Source: Spirochaetales bacterium
Lineage (GTDB): Bacteria; Spirochaetota; Spirochaetia; SZUA-6
Reading direction: 5' to 3'
Assembly (NCBI GenBank): GCA_003233545.1
Contig: QILZ01000395.1
Span: 1 to 13,322, forward strand
DNA length: 13,322 nucleotides
Positions 1-5,639 of the stretch are shown here, one piece after another. How positions within the stretch are numbered: position 1 is the first letter of the stretch; each line of letters opens with the position of its first letter. The position numbers and the translations under genes were made by a program. The notes under the pieces are model-generated. The model saw nothing but the letters and a program-made list of their open reading frames with translations, had not been told where the DNA came from and did not search any database.

Positions 1-125
1 GATTTTCCGGAACCGCTTAATCCTATGATAATCAGAAATTCCCCGTCATCGACATCGAAACTGACATCCTTTAATGCTTCCGTTCCGTCATCATAAATTT
101 TAACAAGATTTTTAATACTAAGCAT
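1..125 (-). CDS. PhnC-like ABC transporter ATP-binding protein (N-terminal fragment, cut by window edge)
   Basis: Only the first 41 codons are visible. They read MLSIKNLVKIYDDG, then a beta-strand segment (ALKDVSFDVDDGEFLIII), then a Walker A P-loop, GLSGSGKS, at residues 35 to 42, where the window ends. This spacing is normal for an ABC ATPase nucleotide-binding domain. The gene follows a PhnD-like binding protein on the same strand, so it probably energises uptake of phosphonate, phosphite or a related oxyanion across the inner membrane. That assignment comes from the neighbour, because the ATPase fragment alone does not fix the substrate. The ATG at 125 is preceded by a purine-rich stretch (AAGGAA, then GAGAGAG) but not by a clean Shine-Dalgarno. 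It is separated from the binding-protein gene by 147 bases containing a terminator. Confidence 0.8.
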   Translation of the reverse strand, partial: MLSIKNLVKIYDDGTEALKDVSFDVDDGEFLIIIGLSGSGK

Positions 126-220
126 AACTCTCTCTATTCCTTCTGCATTACAATAAGCAAAATAATTTCAGAGGGGAATTCCGGTAATTACTTATAAAGC
201 AAACCGTACTTTTTCTGTAT

Positions 221-259
221 ACAAAAACACCCGGGTAAGATTATACATTCTCACCCGGG
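221..259 (-). terminator. Rho-independent terminator after the PhnD-like gene
   Basis: On the minus strand an 11-bp stem (CCCGGGTGAGA pairing with TCTTACCCGGG, one G-T wobble) closes an 8-base loop. It is followed after TG by a run of five T and begins 14 bases after the stop codon of the PhnD-like gene. It lies between the binding-protein gene and the downstream ATPase gene, so it may cut transcription inside the operon. Confidence 0.85.
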
Positions 260-272
260 CATAGAATATTCT

Positions 273-1187
273 TTATTTCCCCTGGAGTTGTTTTACGGAC
301 ATACCGGACGCCTGGAGAAGCTGCCGGAAGGGATCATAGAAACTATCGTCTATTTTCTTTAAACCGTTCCATTGATACGCGGTATTAAGAGCTTTTTTAC
401 CCTGATCTTCCGATGCTATTTTTAAAAGAGCGTTTACAATCTTATCTTTTAAAGCTTTCGGAAAGGACGGAATAAACTGAACACCGTCATTTGGAATGGC
501 AGGTGTTACTTCTATAACAATAAGCTTTTTCATAACATCGGGATGATCTTTTTCGATTCGTGTCCTTGCATCGACGTACGTTGCACCGGCATCCGCCTGT
601 CCGTTATAAACAGCAGAAACCACGGCATCGTGACTGCCTGCATCGACGATTCTTGCAAGATCTTTCTTAGGATTAAGACCCGCAGCTTTCATCATCAGCA
701 TGGGAATAATCCAGCCGCTTGTGGAAAGAGGATCGGGCCGTGCAAATGTTTTTCCCTTTAAATCCGTAAGTTTCTTAATACCGGAATCCGCCCGAGCAAT
801 AATCTGGCCATTGTATGTCGGGCTTCCGTAACGTATGGAAACAAGAGCGGCATCGGCAACTCCCATTTCATGCGCCATGACATAGGCAAAAGTAGCGAGA
901 GAAGCCATTTGGGCCGTCGGGGGCTTGCTCTTCATCGCCTCTATAACACCCGCATACTCCGTTGCAACATTCGTTTTAAAGTAAAGACCGGTTTTCTCAT
1001 GCAGCATGTCGGCAACCGACTGCGCACCCGAGGAAACCCTCTGCATGTTGCCCGAAGGAACAAAAGACCACACTATCGGGTTCTCCTCGGAACCTAATGG
1101 ATTTTCCTTCTGCCCGGTAGCAAAAAGAGCTACTAATCCGGTAAACAGAACGAAAACAACCAGAAAACTAAAGATCCTTCTATACAT
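273..1187 (-). CDS. phnD: PhnD-like phosphate/phosphite/phosphonate ABC transporter substrate-binding protein
   Basis: The 304-residue product is a periplasmic binding protein of the PhnD/PtxB type. Residues 1-24 form a signal peptide: basic MYRR, a hydrophobic core, and likely cleavage at ALFA|TGQKE. There is no lipobox cysteine, so it should be soluble rather than lipid-anchored. After it come typical family features: a first strand VWSFVPSGN, the E-Y-AGVIEAMKSKP segment, A-T-FAYVMAHE, a hinge region with LKGKTFARPDPLSTSGW, and AVVSAVYNGQADAGATY. Length is usual for the family. The start at 1187 is supported by GGGAGG six bases upstream. The downstream neighbour is a PhnC-like ATPase; the permease is not in the window. 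The substrate (phosphonate, phosphite or another oxyanion) cannot be decided from sequence, so the symbol names the family only. Confidence 0.85.
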   Translation of the reverse strand: MYRRIFSFLVVFVLFTGLVALFATGQKENPLGSEENPIVWSFVPSGNMQRVSSGAQSVADMLHEKTGLYFKTNVATEYAGVIEAMKSKPPTAQMASLATFAYVMAHEMGVADAALVSIRYGSPTYNGQIIARADSGIKKLTDLKGKTFARPDPLSTSGWIIPMLMMKAAGLNPKKDLARIVDAGSHDAVVSAVYNGQADAGATYVDARTRIEKDHPDVMKKLIVIEVTPAIPNDGVQFIPSFPKALKDKIVNALLKIASEDQGKKALNTAYQWNGLKKIDDSFYDPFRQLLQASGMSVKQLQGK

Positions 1188-1286
1188 TTAATACCTCCCT
1201 GAAAATTAATTTATTTATTAACTAAAGATTAGACCAACCGGCATATCCAGTCAAGCATATTCTCTTTCTTCTCCCATATCAGGAAA

Positions 1287-1301
1287 AATACACAGTGTAT
1301 T
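1287..1301. promoter_or_regulatory. 15-bp palindrome in divergent intergenic region (possible operator)
   Basis: AATACAC-A-GTGTATT is a perfect 7-1-7 inverted repeat. It lies in the 169-bp region between the divergent PhnD-like and EamA genes and ends 14 bases before the -35 box of the eamA promoter. Its size and position suit a dimeric repressor or activator. I do not recognise the regulator. Confidence 0.35.
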
Positions 1302-1315
1302 ACTGAATTTCTAAC

Positions 1316-1344
1316 TTGCACCAGCCGGACATATACAATAGTAT
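1316..1344 (+). promoter_or_regulatory. Sigma-70 type promoter of the EamA permease gene
   Basis: TTGCAC and TAGTAT are separated by 17 bases. A start about seven bases after the -10 box falls near 1351, leaving only about six bases before the ATG at 1357. Confidence 0.5.
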
Positions 1345-1356
1345 CCTGAATGTAAT

Positions 1357-2277
1357 ATGAAAAGAGAAACAGCCCTTATAGCCCTATCATATCTGACGAT
1401 TTATATAGTTTGGGGGTCCACGTATTTCTTTATAAAGCTATCCGTGGAAACGATTCCTCCCATAACGGTTGTCGGATTACGTTTTTTTTTCGGCGGTTTC
1501 TTTTTTCTCTTCTTTGCGGTAATTTCAAAAAGAGTAAATCCCTTTCCGACTGTGAGACAGATACTTTCTTCTGTTCTTTTAGGCAGTCTTCTTCTTCTCG
1601 GAGGAAACGGATTTATCTCCTTTGCCGAACGTAAAGTCGACAGTTATCTCGTAGCACTTATCCTCTCTGCAACTCCGCTGATCGTTGCATTATTCGACAG
1701 AGTGCTTCTTTCTAAAAAGGTGTCATTCATAAGAATCCTCGGTATCCTTATAGGTGTTTCAGGTGTAATGCTGCTTCTTTACAATGGACAATCATTTAAA
1801 GCAGTATTAAAACCCGAAATTATAATGGTACTTACCGCAATCATACTCTGGTCTCTCGGTACCAGCCTCGGGCACCGGTTCAAGGTATATCCTGATAACC
1901 TGGTAAACAGCGGTATACAAATGACTTTTGTAGGTTCTGTCTGCCTTATCTACGCTTTCGGATCTGCGAATTTCTTTTATCCCCGATCCGTTTCTTTCTC
2001 CGCATCTTCCCTGATCGGATTATCCTATCTCGCTGTTATAGGTTCTCTTGCCTTCGGCGCCTACACTTTTCTTATTGCGCATCAGCCTGCTTCTAATATT
2101 GTAAGTTATGCCCTGATTAACCCGGTTATCGCAGTCTTTATAGGACTTATAATAGGCAGTGAATCTCCGGTACCTTATCTCCCGGCCGCAATGCCTATGA
2201 TTCTATCCGGATTAGCCATAATGCTTTACGGAGAGAAGATCTTAAAAAAAATAAATAAGATTTTCGCCGGGCAATGA
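1357..2277 (+). CDS. EamA/DMT family permease (YedA-like)
   Basis: The 306-residue protein is an inner-membrane permease of the drug/metabolite transporter superfamily with two tandem EamA repeats and about ten membrane segments. Residues 1-140 hold the first repeat, starting with the recognisable IYIVWGSTYFFIK (near 16-28) and the LRFFFGGFFFL segment. The second repeat runs from about 155 to 295 and includes ILWSLGTSLG and an ending of the form SYALINPVIAVFIGLIIGSE. YedA and RhtA-like exporters have the same repeat layout and length, so efflux of a small metabolite such as an amino acid is a reasonable guess, but the substrate is unknown. The ATG at 1357 has no Shine-Dalgarno, and the predicted transcript start is only about six bases upstream. 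The gene stands alone and ends in a terminator. Confidence 0.85.
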   Translation: MKRETALIALSYLTIYIVWGSTYFFIKLSVETIPPITVVGLRFFFGGFFFLFFAVISKRVNPFPTVRQILSSVLLGSLLLLGGNGFISFAERKVDSYLVALILSATPLIVALFDRVLLSKKVSFIRILGILIGVSGVMLLLYNGQSFKAVLKPEIIMVLTAIILWSLGTSLGHRFKVYPDNLVNSGIQMTFVGSVCLIYAFGSANFFYPRSVSFSASSLIGLSYLAVIGSLAFGAYTFLIAHQPASNIVSYALINPVIAVFIGLIIGSESPVPYLPAAMPMILSGLAIMLYGEKILKKINKIFAGQ

Positions 2278-2304
2278 ATTAAGAAAAGCGGGGAACCAAG
2301 AAAA

Positions 2305-2345
2305 GCTGACTGCCGCCCGTACGAGACGTCAATCAGCCTTTTTTT
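2305..2345. terminator. Bidirectional terminator between eamA and tRNA-fMet
   Basis: GCTGACTG pairs with CAATCAGC (one C-A mismatch) across a GC-rich loop. On the plus strand it is followed by C and seven T, ending the EamA transcript. On the minus strand it is followed by TTTTCTT and lies 18 bases after the tRNA 3' end, so it can serve both convergent units. Confidence 0.8.
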
Positions 2346-2362
2346 CGTTACTCTCTAAGGAA

Positions 2363-2435
2363 TAGCAGGGGCAGGACTTGAACCTGCGACCTCCGGGTTA
2401 TGAGCCCGACGAGCTGCCAACTGCTCTACCCTGCG
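2363..2435 (-). tRNA. Initiator tRNA-Met (anticodon CAT)
   Basis: A complete 73-base cloverleaf is visible. The acceptor is CGCAGGG with CCCTGC, the D-stem is GAGC/GCTC, the anticodon stem is TCGGG/CCCGG around loop CTCATAA (anticodon at 2400-2402), and the T-arm is GCAGG-TTCAAGT-CCTGC. Initiator hallmarks are present: no pair at 1:72 (here C1 with U72), three G-C pairs at the base of the anticodon stem, and A11:U24 in the D-stem. The discriminator is A. CCA is not encoded, so it must be added after transcription. It starts all formylmethionine-initiated translation. Confidence 0.95.
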
Positions 2436-2446
2436 TCGTCTTTCGT

Positions 2447-2475
2447 AATATACATAAACTTCATTTATGAGTCAA
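2447..2475 (-). promoter_or_regulatory. Promoter of the initiator tRNA gene
   Basis: On the minus strand TTGACT and TATATT are separated by exactly 17 bases and end 11 bases before the mature tRNA. The -35 box begins only two bases after the tsaD stop codon, so the tRNA has its own start rather than depending on the upstream operon. Confidence 0.75.
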
Positions 2476-2477
2476 GG

Positions 2478-3485
2478 TTATATTCTCCTAAAATGTGGAA
2501 CCCTTGCCTCGGCATTAAGATTTAACGGCGAAAATTCACCTTCTTCCAGGTATCTGCATCCTATGCCTGCTACCATTGCTCCGTTATCGGTGCAATAAAC
2601 AGGGGATGGAAATATAACATCATATTCGCTGTTTTGTTTTAAAACTTTCCGAAGGTAACTGTTAGCTGCAACACCCCCGCCGGCAACTATTTTTTTTATC
2701 CCCGTATCATTTGCCGCCTGTATAACTTTCTCCGCAATAATATCTATCGCAGTCCGCTGAAAAGATGCAGCAATATTTTCCACTGATTTTTCCGAAGAAC
2801 CATCCCAGAATTTATCCAGCTGGTTTATAACAGCGGTTTTTAATCCCGAATAAGAGACATCATATGTATGGCTGCCCTTATGGAGGGAAGGTTTCGGAAA
2901 ATGAAATGCGGAGGGACTCCCATGCATTGAAAGTTTATCGATTTCCACACCGCCCGGATATCCGAGCTTATAGTGCTTTGCCACTTTATCGAAAGCTTCT
3001 CCGCAGGCATCATCTATCGTTGTGCCGAGAACCTTAAAACTTTTAAAGCCGTCAACTTTTGCTATTATCGTATGCCCCCCGGAAACAATCAGCCCCAGAT
3101 ACGGATAACTGATATCATGTTCAAGATGAGGCGCATAAAGATGAGCAAGGATATGGTCTATGCCTATAAAGGGTTTACCTGCGGCAAAGGCAAGTCCTTT
3201 TGCAAAGGACAATCCGACCAGAAGCGATCCTATTAAACCCGGGCGGTATGTTACGGCAATACCATCTATATCTGTCAGGCCGGCTCCCGCTTTATGCAGA
3301 GAAGACTCCACAACCGGGTATATCCACTCCAAATGTTTTCTCGAAGCAATTTCCGGTACAACACCGTAGTAGGGCCTGTGGAACTCGATCTGGGTTGATA
3401 TTTTGTTGCTTAATACCTCCTGCCCGTCTTTAACGAGAGCCGCTGAACACTCATCACAGGAAGTCTCTATGCCGAGTACAATCAT
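2478..3485 (-). CDS. tsaD: tRNA N6-adenosine threonylcarbamoyltransferase TsaD
   Basis: TsaD (Kae1/YgjD/Gcp family) transfers the threonylcarbamoyl group from threonylcarbamoyl-AMP to A37 of tRNAs reading ANN codons, working with TsaB, TsaE and TsaC in the cytoplasm. The 335-residue length is normal. Diagnostic parts are the start MIVLGIETSCDE, the metal-ligand histidines H111 and H115 (in GIDHILAHLYA), the nucleotide-binding SGGHT at 135-139, DDACGEAFDK near 158-167, VAGGGVAAN near 267-275, and D300 in CTDNGAMVAG. H111, H115 and D300 fall at the same residue numbers as the metal ligands of the Escherichia coli enzyme. The usual glutamate between the two histidines is replaced (HILAH). Its ATG overlaps the upstream stop as ATGA, which suggests translational coupling to the deacetylase-like gene. 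Confidence 0.97.
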   Translation of the reverse strand: MIVLGIETSCDECSAALVKDGQEVLSNKISTQIEFHRPYYGVVPEIASRKHLEWIYPVVESSLHKAGAGLTDIDGIAVTYRPGLIGSLLVGLSFAKGLAFAAGKPFIGIDHILAHLYAPHLEHDISYPYLGLIVSGGHTIIAKVDGFKSFKVLGTTIDDACGEAFDKVAKHYKLGYPGGVEIDKLSMHGSPSAFHFPKPSLHKGSHTYDVSYSGLKTAVINQLDKFWDGSSEKSVENIAASFQRTAIDIIAEKVIQAANDTGIKKIVAGGGVAANSYLRKVLKQNSEYDVIFPSPVYCTDNGAMVAGIGCRYLEEGEFSPLNLNAEARVPHFRRI

Positions 3486-4438
3486 TCTTTTCCTTTAAAC
3501 GCAGAAATTAATTCGTCGACCGTTGCAAGCCGGGTCCTTTTTTCTTTAAAGACACCCGATAACGAATTTAGAATTCCTATTATCTGAGGACTCTTTACAT
3601 GGCCGATCAATATTGCATAACCTTTTCTTTCCGCAATTGCAATACCTTTAAGGATACCATTCCTGATTTTTTCATCTTCGGGACTGTTGTCTATAAAAAC
3701 ATCCCTGCTAAAATACGGCACTTTGTATTTCAGTGCCGCTTTTTCTGCAACAGAGTGGACAGTTGTTTTACTGTCTATAAAGAATTTCTTGTTTTCAGCA
3801 AGGTACTGCATGACAATGTCCATGGTTTTTATGTCGGAAGTTGCTCTGGAACCCATATGATTATTTGTGCCTTCCGCACCTGGTACGGAATTAAAATTAT
3901 CATTCAGCAGTTTTCTGATCGTTTCTCTGCTCTGTCCTGTATATATTGCATCCGGACCGGGATTTTCTTCATGTAAGGGCTCCATCGGACAATGCAGAAT
4001 TATATCTCTCCCTACCCTTTTTGCTTCTTCCGCTATCTCCCTGCTGAAAGGCAATTCCGGCAGTATGGATAACGTCAATTTACCCTGATATTTCAGAAAG
4101 GGTTCAGCCTGTTTCATACTATATCCCGCATCGTCGATAATAAGCACAAGTTTTGCTCCGGGTTTCGGATGTTCTTTTCTGCCTGCCGGGGAAGAGGATT
4201 CTGCAGGTGCAATTTTAGATTTTTTTACTGTTTCTTCGGGTACTTTTTTTTTATATTTCAAATTGGAATTTATCTTTCCGCCAGTCTCTCCCGAGGCGGT
4301 ATGTAAAGTTGATACAGGGCGTTTGCCCTGAGAAACAATAAGAAGGACAAGTATTAAACAACCAAGTATCAGGATAAGGAGAATTAGTGTATTTCTTAAT
4401 CTAACCGGCTGTTTCGAAGTACGTTTTTTCTTTGACAT
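3482..4438 (-). CDS. Divergent polysaccharide deacetylase family protein, membrane-anchored
   Basis: The 318-residue protein has a basic N-terminus, one membrane segment at about 17-36, a lysine- and proline-rich linker to about 95, and a periplasmic domain of the divergent polysaccharide deacetylase family (formerly DUF610). Family motifs appear in order: VLIIDDAGYS (98-107), LTLSILPELP (121-130), IILHCPMEP (146-154), NNHMGSRAT (192-200), FFIDSKTT (219-226), RDVFIDN (245-251) and AILIGH (275-280). Aspartates 102 and 103 and the two histidines at 149 and 194 are where NodB-fold enzymes hold metal and catalytic residues, but activity in this family is not established. It lies between the sigma factor gene and tsaD, overlapping tsaD by four bases. 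The start has only a distant AAGGA, so initiation may be weak. Confidence 0.88.
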   Translation of the reverse strand: MSKKKRTSKQPVRLRNTLILLILILGCLILVLLIVSQGKRPVSTLHTASGETGGKINSNLKYKKKVPEETVKKSKIAPAESSSPAGRKEHPKPGAKLVLIIDDAGYSMKQAEPFLKYQGKLTLSILPELPFSREIAEEAKRVGRDIILHCPMEPLHEENPGPDAIYTGQSRETIRKLLNDNFNSVPGAEGTNNHMGSRATSDIKTMDIVMQYLAENKKFFIDSKTTVHSVAEKAALKYKVPYFSRDVFIDNSPEDEKIRNGILKGIAIAERKGYAILIGHVKSPQIIGILNSLSGVFKEKRTRLATVDELISAFKGKE

Positions 4439-4458
4439 CGAAAGTATGGAATCCTTTT

Positions 4459-4488
4459 ATTTTCGTCTCTTTATCTTCGTCCTGTCAA
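4459..4488 (-). promoter_or_regulatory. Possible promoter for the deacetylase-tsaD pair
   Basis: A perfect TTGACA lies 18 bases upstream of GAAAAT, which matches the -10 consensus at four of six positions. The predicted start would fall about 15 bases before the ATG at 4438. The -10 box is weak, so this is tentative. Confidence 0.3.
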
Positions 4489-4543
4489 AGCTATATGTTT
4501 ATTAAATTGTGAGTATAAATATATTATTATTTGGATTTACACG

Positions 4544-4566
4544 GCTTAAGCTGCGTCAGCTTAAGC
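4544..4566 (-). other. Perfect 10-bp hairpin just after the sigma factor stop codon, no T-tract
   Basis: GCTTAAGCTG and CAGCTTAAGC form a perfect 10-bp stem with a 3-base loop, beginning three bases after the TGA of the sigma gene on the minus strand. The following minus-strand sequence (CGTGTAAATCC) has no T-run. It could therefore be a 3' stability or pausing element, or a U-poor terminator, separating the sigma gene from the deacetylase-tsaD pair. Confidence 0.6.
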
Positions 4567-4569
4567 ATA

Positions 4570-5415
4570 TCAGTTATAAATATACTCTTTAAGGTCTTCT
4601 GCAAAGGATTTTAATTTCTTAAGAGCTCTCATTTCTATCTGCCGGACGGTTTCAGGCGAAATACCAAGTTCATTTCCGATACGTTTTAACGTATAACGCT
4701 TGCCGCCGAAAAAGGCGAACCTGTACATTAATATTTTTTTCTCTTTATTCATCAGGTTTTCCAGGAATTTCATTGTTTCTTCTTTAAGACTTTTATTCAT
4801 AATCGTTCTGTCGGGATTGTAAGAATAATCCTCTATAACATCCTGCAGCGTTGCCGAATCTCCCGCAACACCTGTGTCGAGAGAGACGATCGAGCTTGAC
4901 AGATTCATCAGATTCATAACTTCCTCTTCCGGAAGTCCGATCTTCTGTGCGATTTCTTTGTTTGTAGGCATTCTCATTAATTCCTGCGACAGCGTATTAA
5001 ACACATTATTGATTTTTCGTATCTTTTCCTCTTTTCTGTGAGGAAGCCTTATCGCTCTTTTTTTATTGGAAAGCGACCTTACGATGGACTGCTTAATCCA
5101 CCATGATGCATAGGTACTAAAACGTACTTCTTTTCTGTAATCATACTTGGAAGCTGCTTTAATTAACCCGAGGTTACCCTCCTGTATAAGGTCCATCAAA
5201 GACATTTCATGGGTAACATATGCTTTGGCAATTCTTACTACAAGGCGAAGATTCGCCTCTATGAGTTTTCTCTTTGCCTCATCATCACCTTTTTGAATTC
5301 TTTTCGAAAGTTCAATTTCTTCCTTGTAAGTGAGAAGATCAGTCTTTTTTATTTGCCGAAAGTAAACTTTTAGTGTATCCTCTGTTATAAAGTTATTTGC
5401 TAAATCTTCTGTCAT
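4570..5415 (-). CDS. rpoS: Alternative sigma factor, sigma-70 group 2, RpoS-like
   Basis: The 281-residue product directs RNA polymerase to a promoter subset. It lacks region 1.1. Region 1.2/2 runs from about 11 to 115 with DLIQEGNLGLIKA (75-87) and RFSTYASWWIKQSI (98-111). Region 3 covers about 125-205. Region 4 (about 215-275) carries the helix-turn-helix LKRIGNELGISPETVRQIE. The reading frame opens 13 codons further upstream (5454), but that ATG has no ribosome site and lies inside a sigma-54 promoter. The chosen ATG at 5415 has GGAGGG six bases upstream. Position after the flagellar genes and before deacetylase-tsaD matches Borrelia rpoS as I recall it, and that is the main reason for the symbol. 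By sequence alone it is a group 2 sigma factor of unknown regulon. Read-through from flgJ is possible as well. Confidence 0.85.
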   Translation of the reverse strand: MTEDLANNFITEDTLKVYFRQIKKTDLLTYKEEIELSKRIQKGDDEAKRKLIEANLRLVVRIAKAYVTHEMSLMDLIQEGNLGLIKAASKYDYRKEVRFSTYASWWIKQSIVRSLSNKKRAIRLPHRKEEKIRKINNVFNTLSQELMRMPTNKEIAQKIGLPEEEVMNLMNLSSSIVSLDTGVAGDSATLQDVIEDYSYNPDRTIMNKSLKEETMKFLENLMNKEKKILMYRFAFFGGKRYTLKRIGNELGISPETVRQIEMRALKKLKSFAEDLKEYIYN

Positions 5416-5437
5416 TCGTTTCCCTCCAGAATATACA

Positions 5438-5453
5438 AGCAAATACCGTGCCA
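5438..5453 (-). promoter_or_regulatory. Sigma-54 (RpoN) -24/-12 promoter of the RpoS-like gene
   Basis: On the minus strand TGGCAC-GGTAT-TTGCT matches the sigma-54 consensus TGGCAC-N5-TTGCW at every specified base, with GG (5452-5451) and GC (5440-5439) correctly spaced. The expected transcript start, about 12 bases after the GC, is near 5427. That is at the Shine-Dalgarno GGAGGG (5427-5422), about 12 bases before the ATG at 5415. Transcription would need an enhancer-binding activator and ATP hydrolysis. Confidence 0.85.
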
Positions 5454-5482
5454 TTATAATGTTTTATTTAAAACATTATAAT
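5453..5482. repeat. Perfect 13-bp inverted repeat abutting the -24 box (possible operator)
   Basis: ATTATAATGTTTT, a 4-base spacer, then AAAACATTATAAT. The last T of the repeat on the minus strand is the first base of the -24 TGGCAC. The outer TTATAAT/ATTATAA arms and an adjoining ATAATTATAAT resemble half-sites of Fur/PerR-type regulators, but the spacing is not that of a standard PerR box. A protein bound here would sit right behind RpoN-polymerase. Confidence 0.65.
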
Positions 5483-5542
5483 TATCGATGCTATAAGAAG
5501 TTACACATTCTATTAAAATAATCTTATATATCAGACTCTACA

Positions 5543-5569
5543 CTGTAAACTTTTTTATACAGTTTACAG
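5543..5569. repeat. 9-bp inverted repeat upstream of the sigma-54 promoter (candidate activator site)
   Basis: CTGTAAACT and AGTTTACAG are perfect inverted repeats around a 9-base spacer, centred about 129 bp upstream of the predicted sigma-54 transcript start. That is within the usual range for enhancer-binding-protein sites. In the minus (operon) direction no T-run follows, so it is not a normal terminator. The half-site CCTGTAA recurs at 5620-5626 and at the flgJ stop (5640-5646). Confidence 0.5.
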
Positions 5570-5639
5570 GGATAATATTTATAGAATTATATAAAATGAA
5601 TAGTTTTTAACACATGATTTTACAGGATAGATATTCAGG

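Noticed and set aside
5454..5482. A standard PerR box at the palindrome
   Set aside because: The PerR consensus is a 7-1-7 repeat. Here the TTATAAT/ATTATAA arms are 16 bases apart, so only a looser resemblance to Fur/PerR half-sites is claimed.
5543..5569. Terminator after flgJ
   Set aside because: The stem is AT-rich, and on the minus strand it is followed by TGTAGAGTC, not a T-run. The run of T seen on the plus strand lies in the loop.
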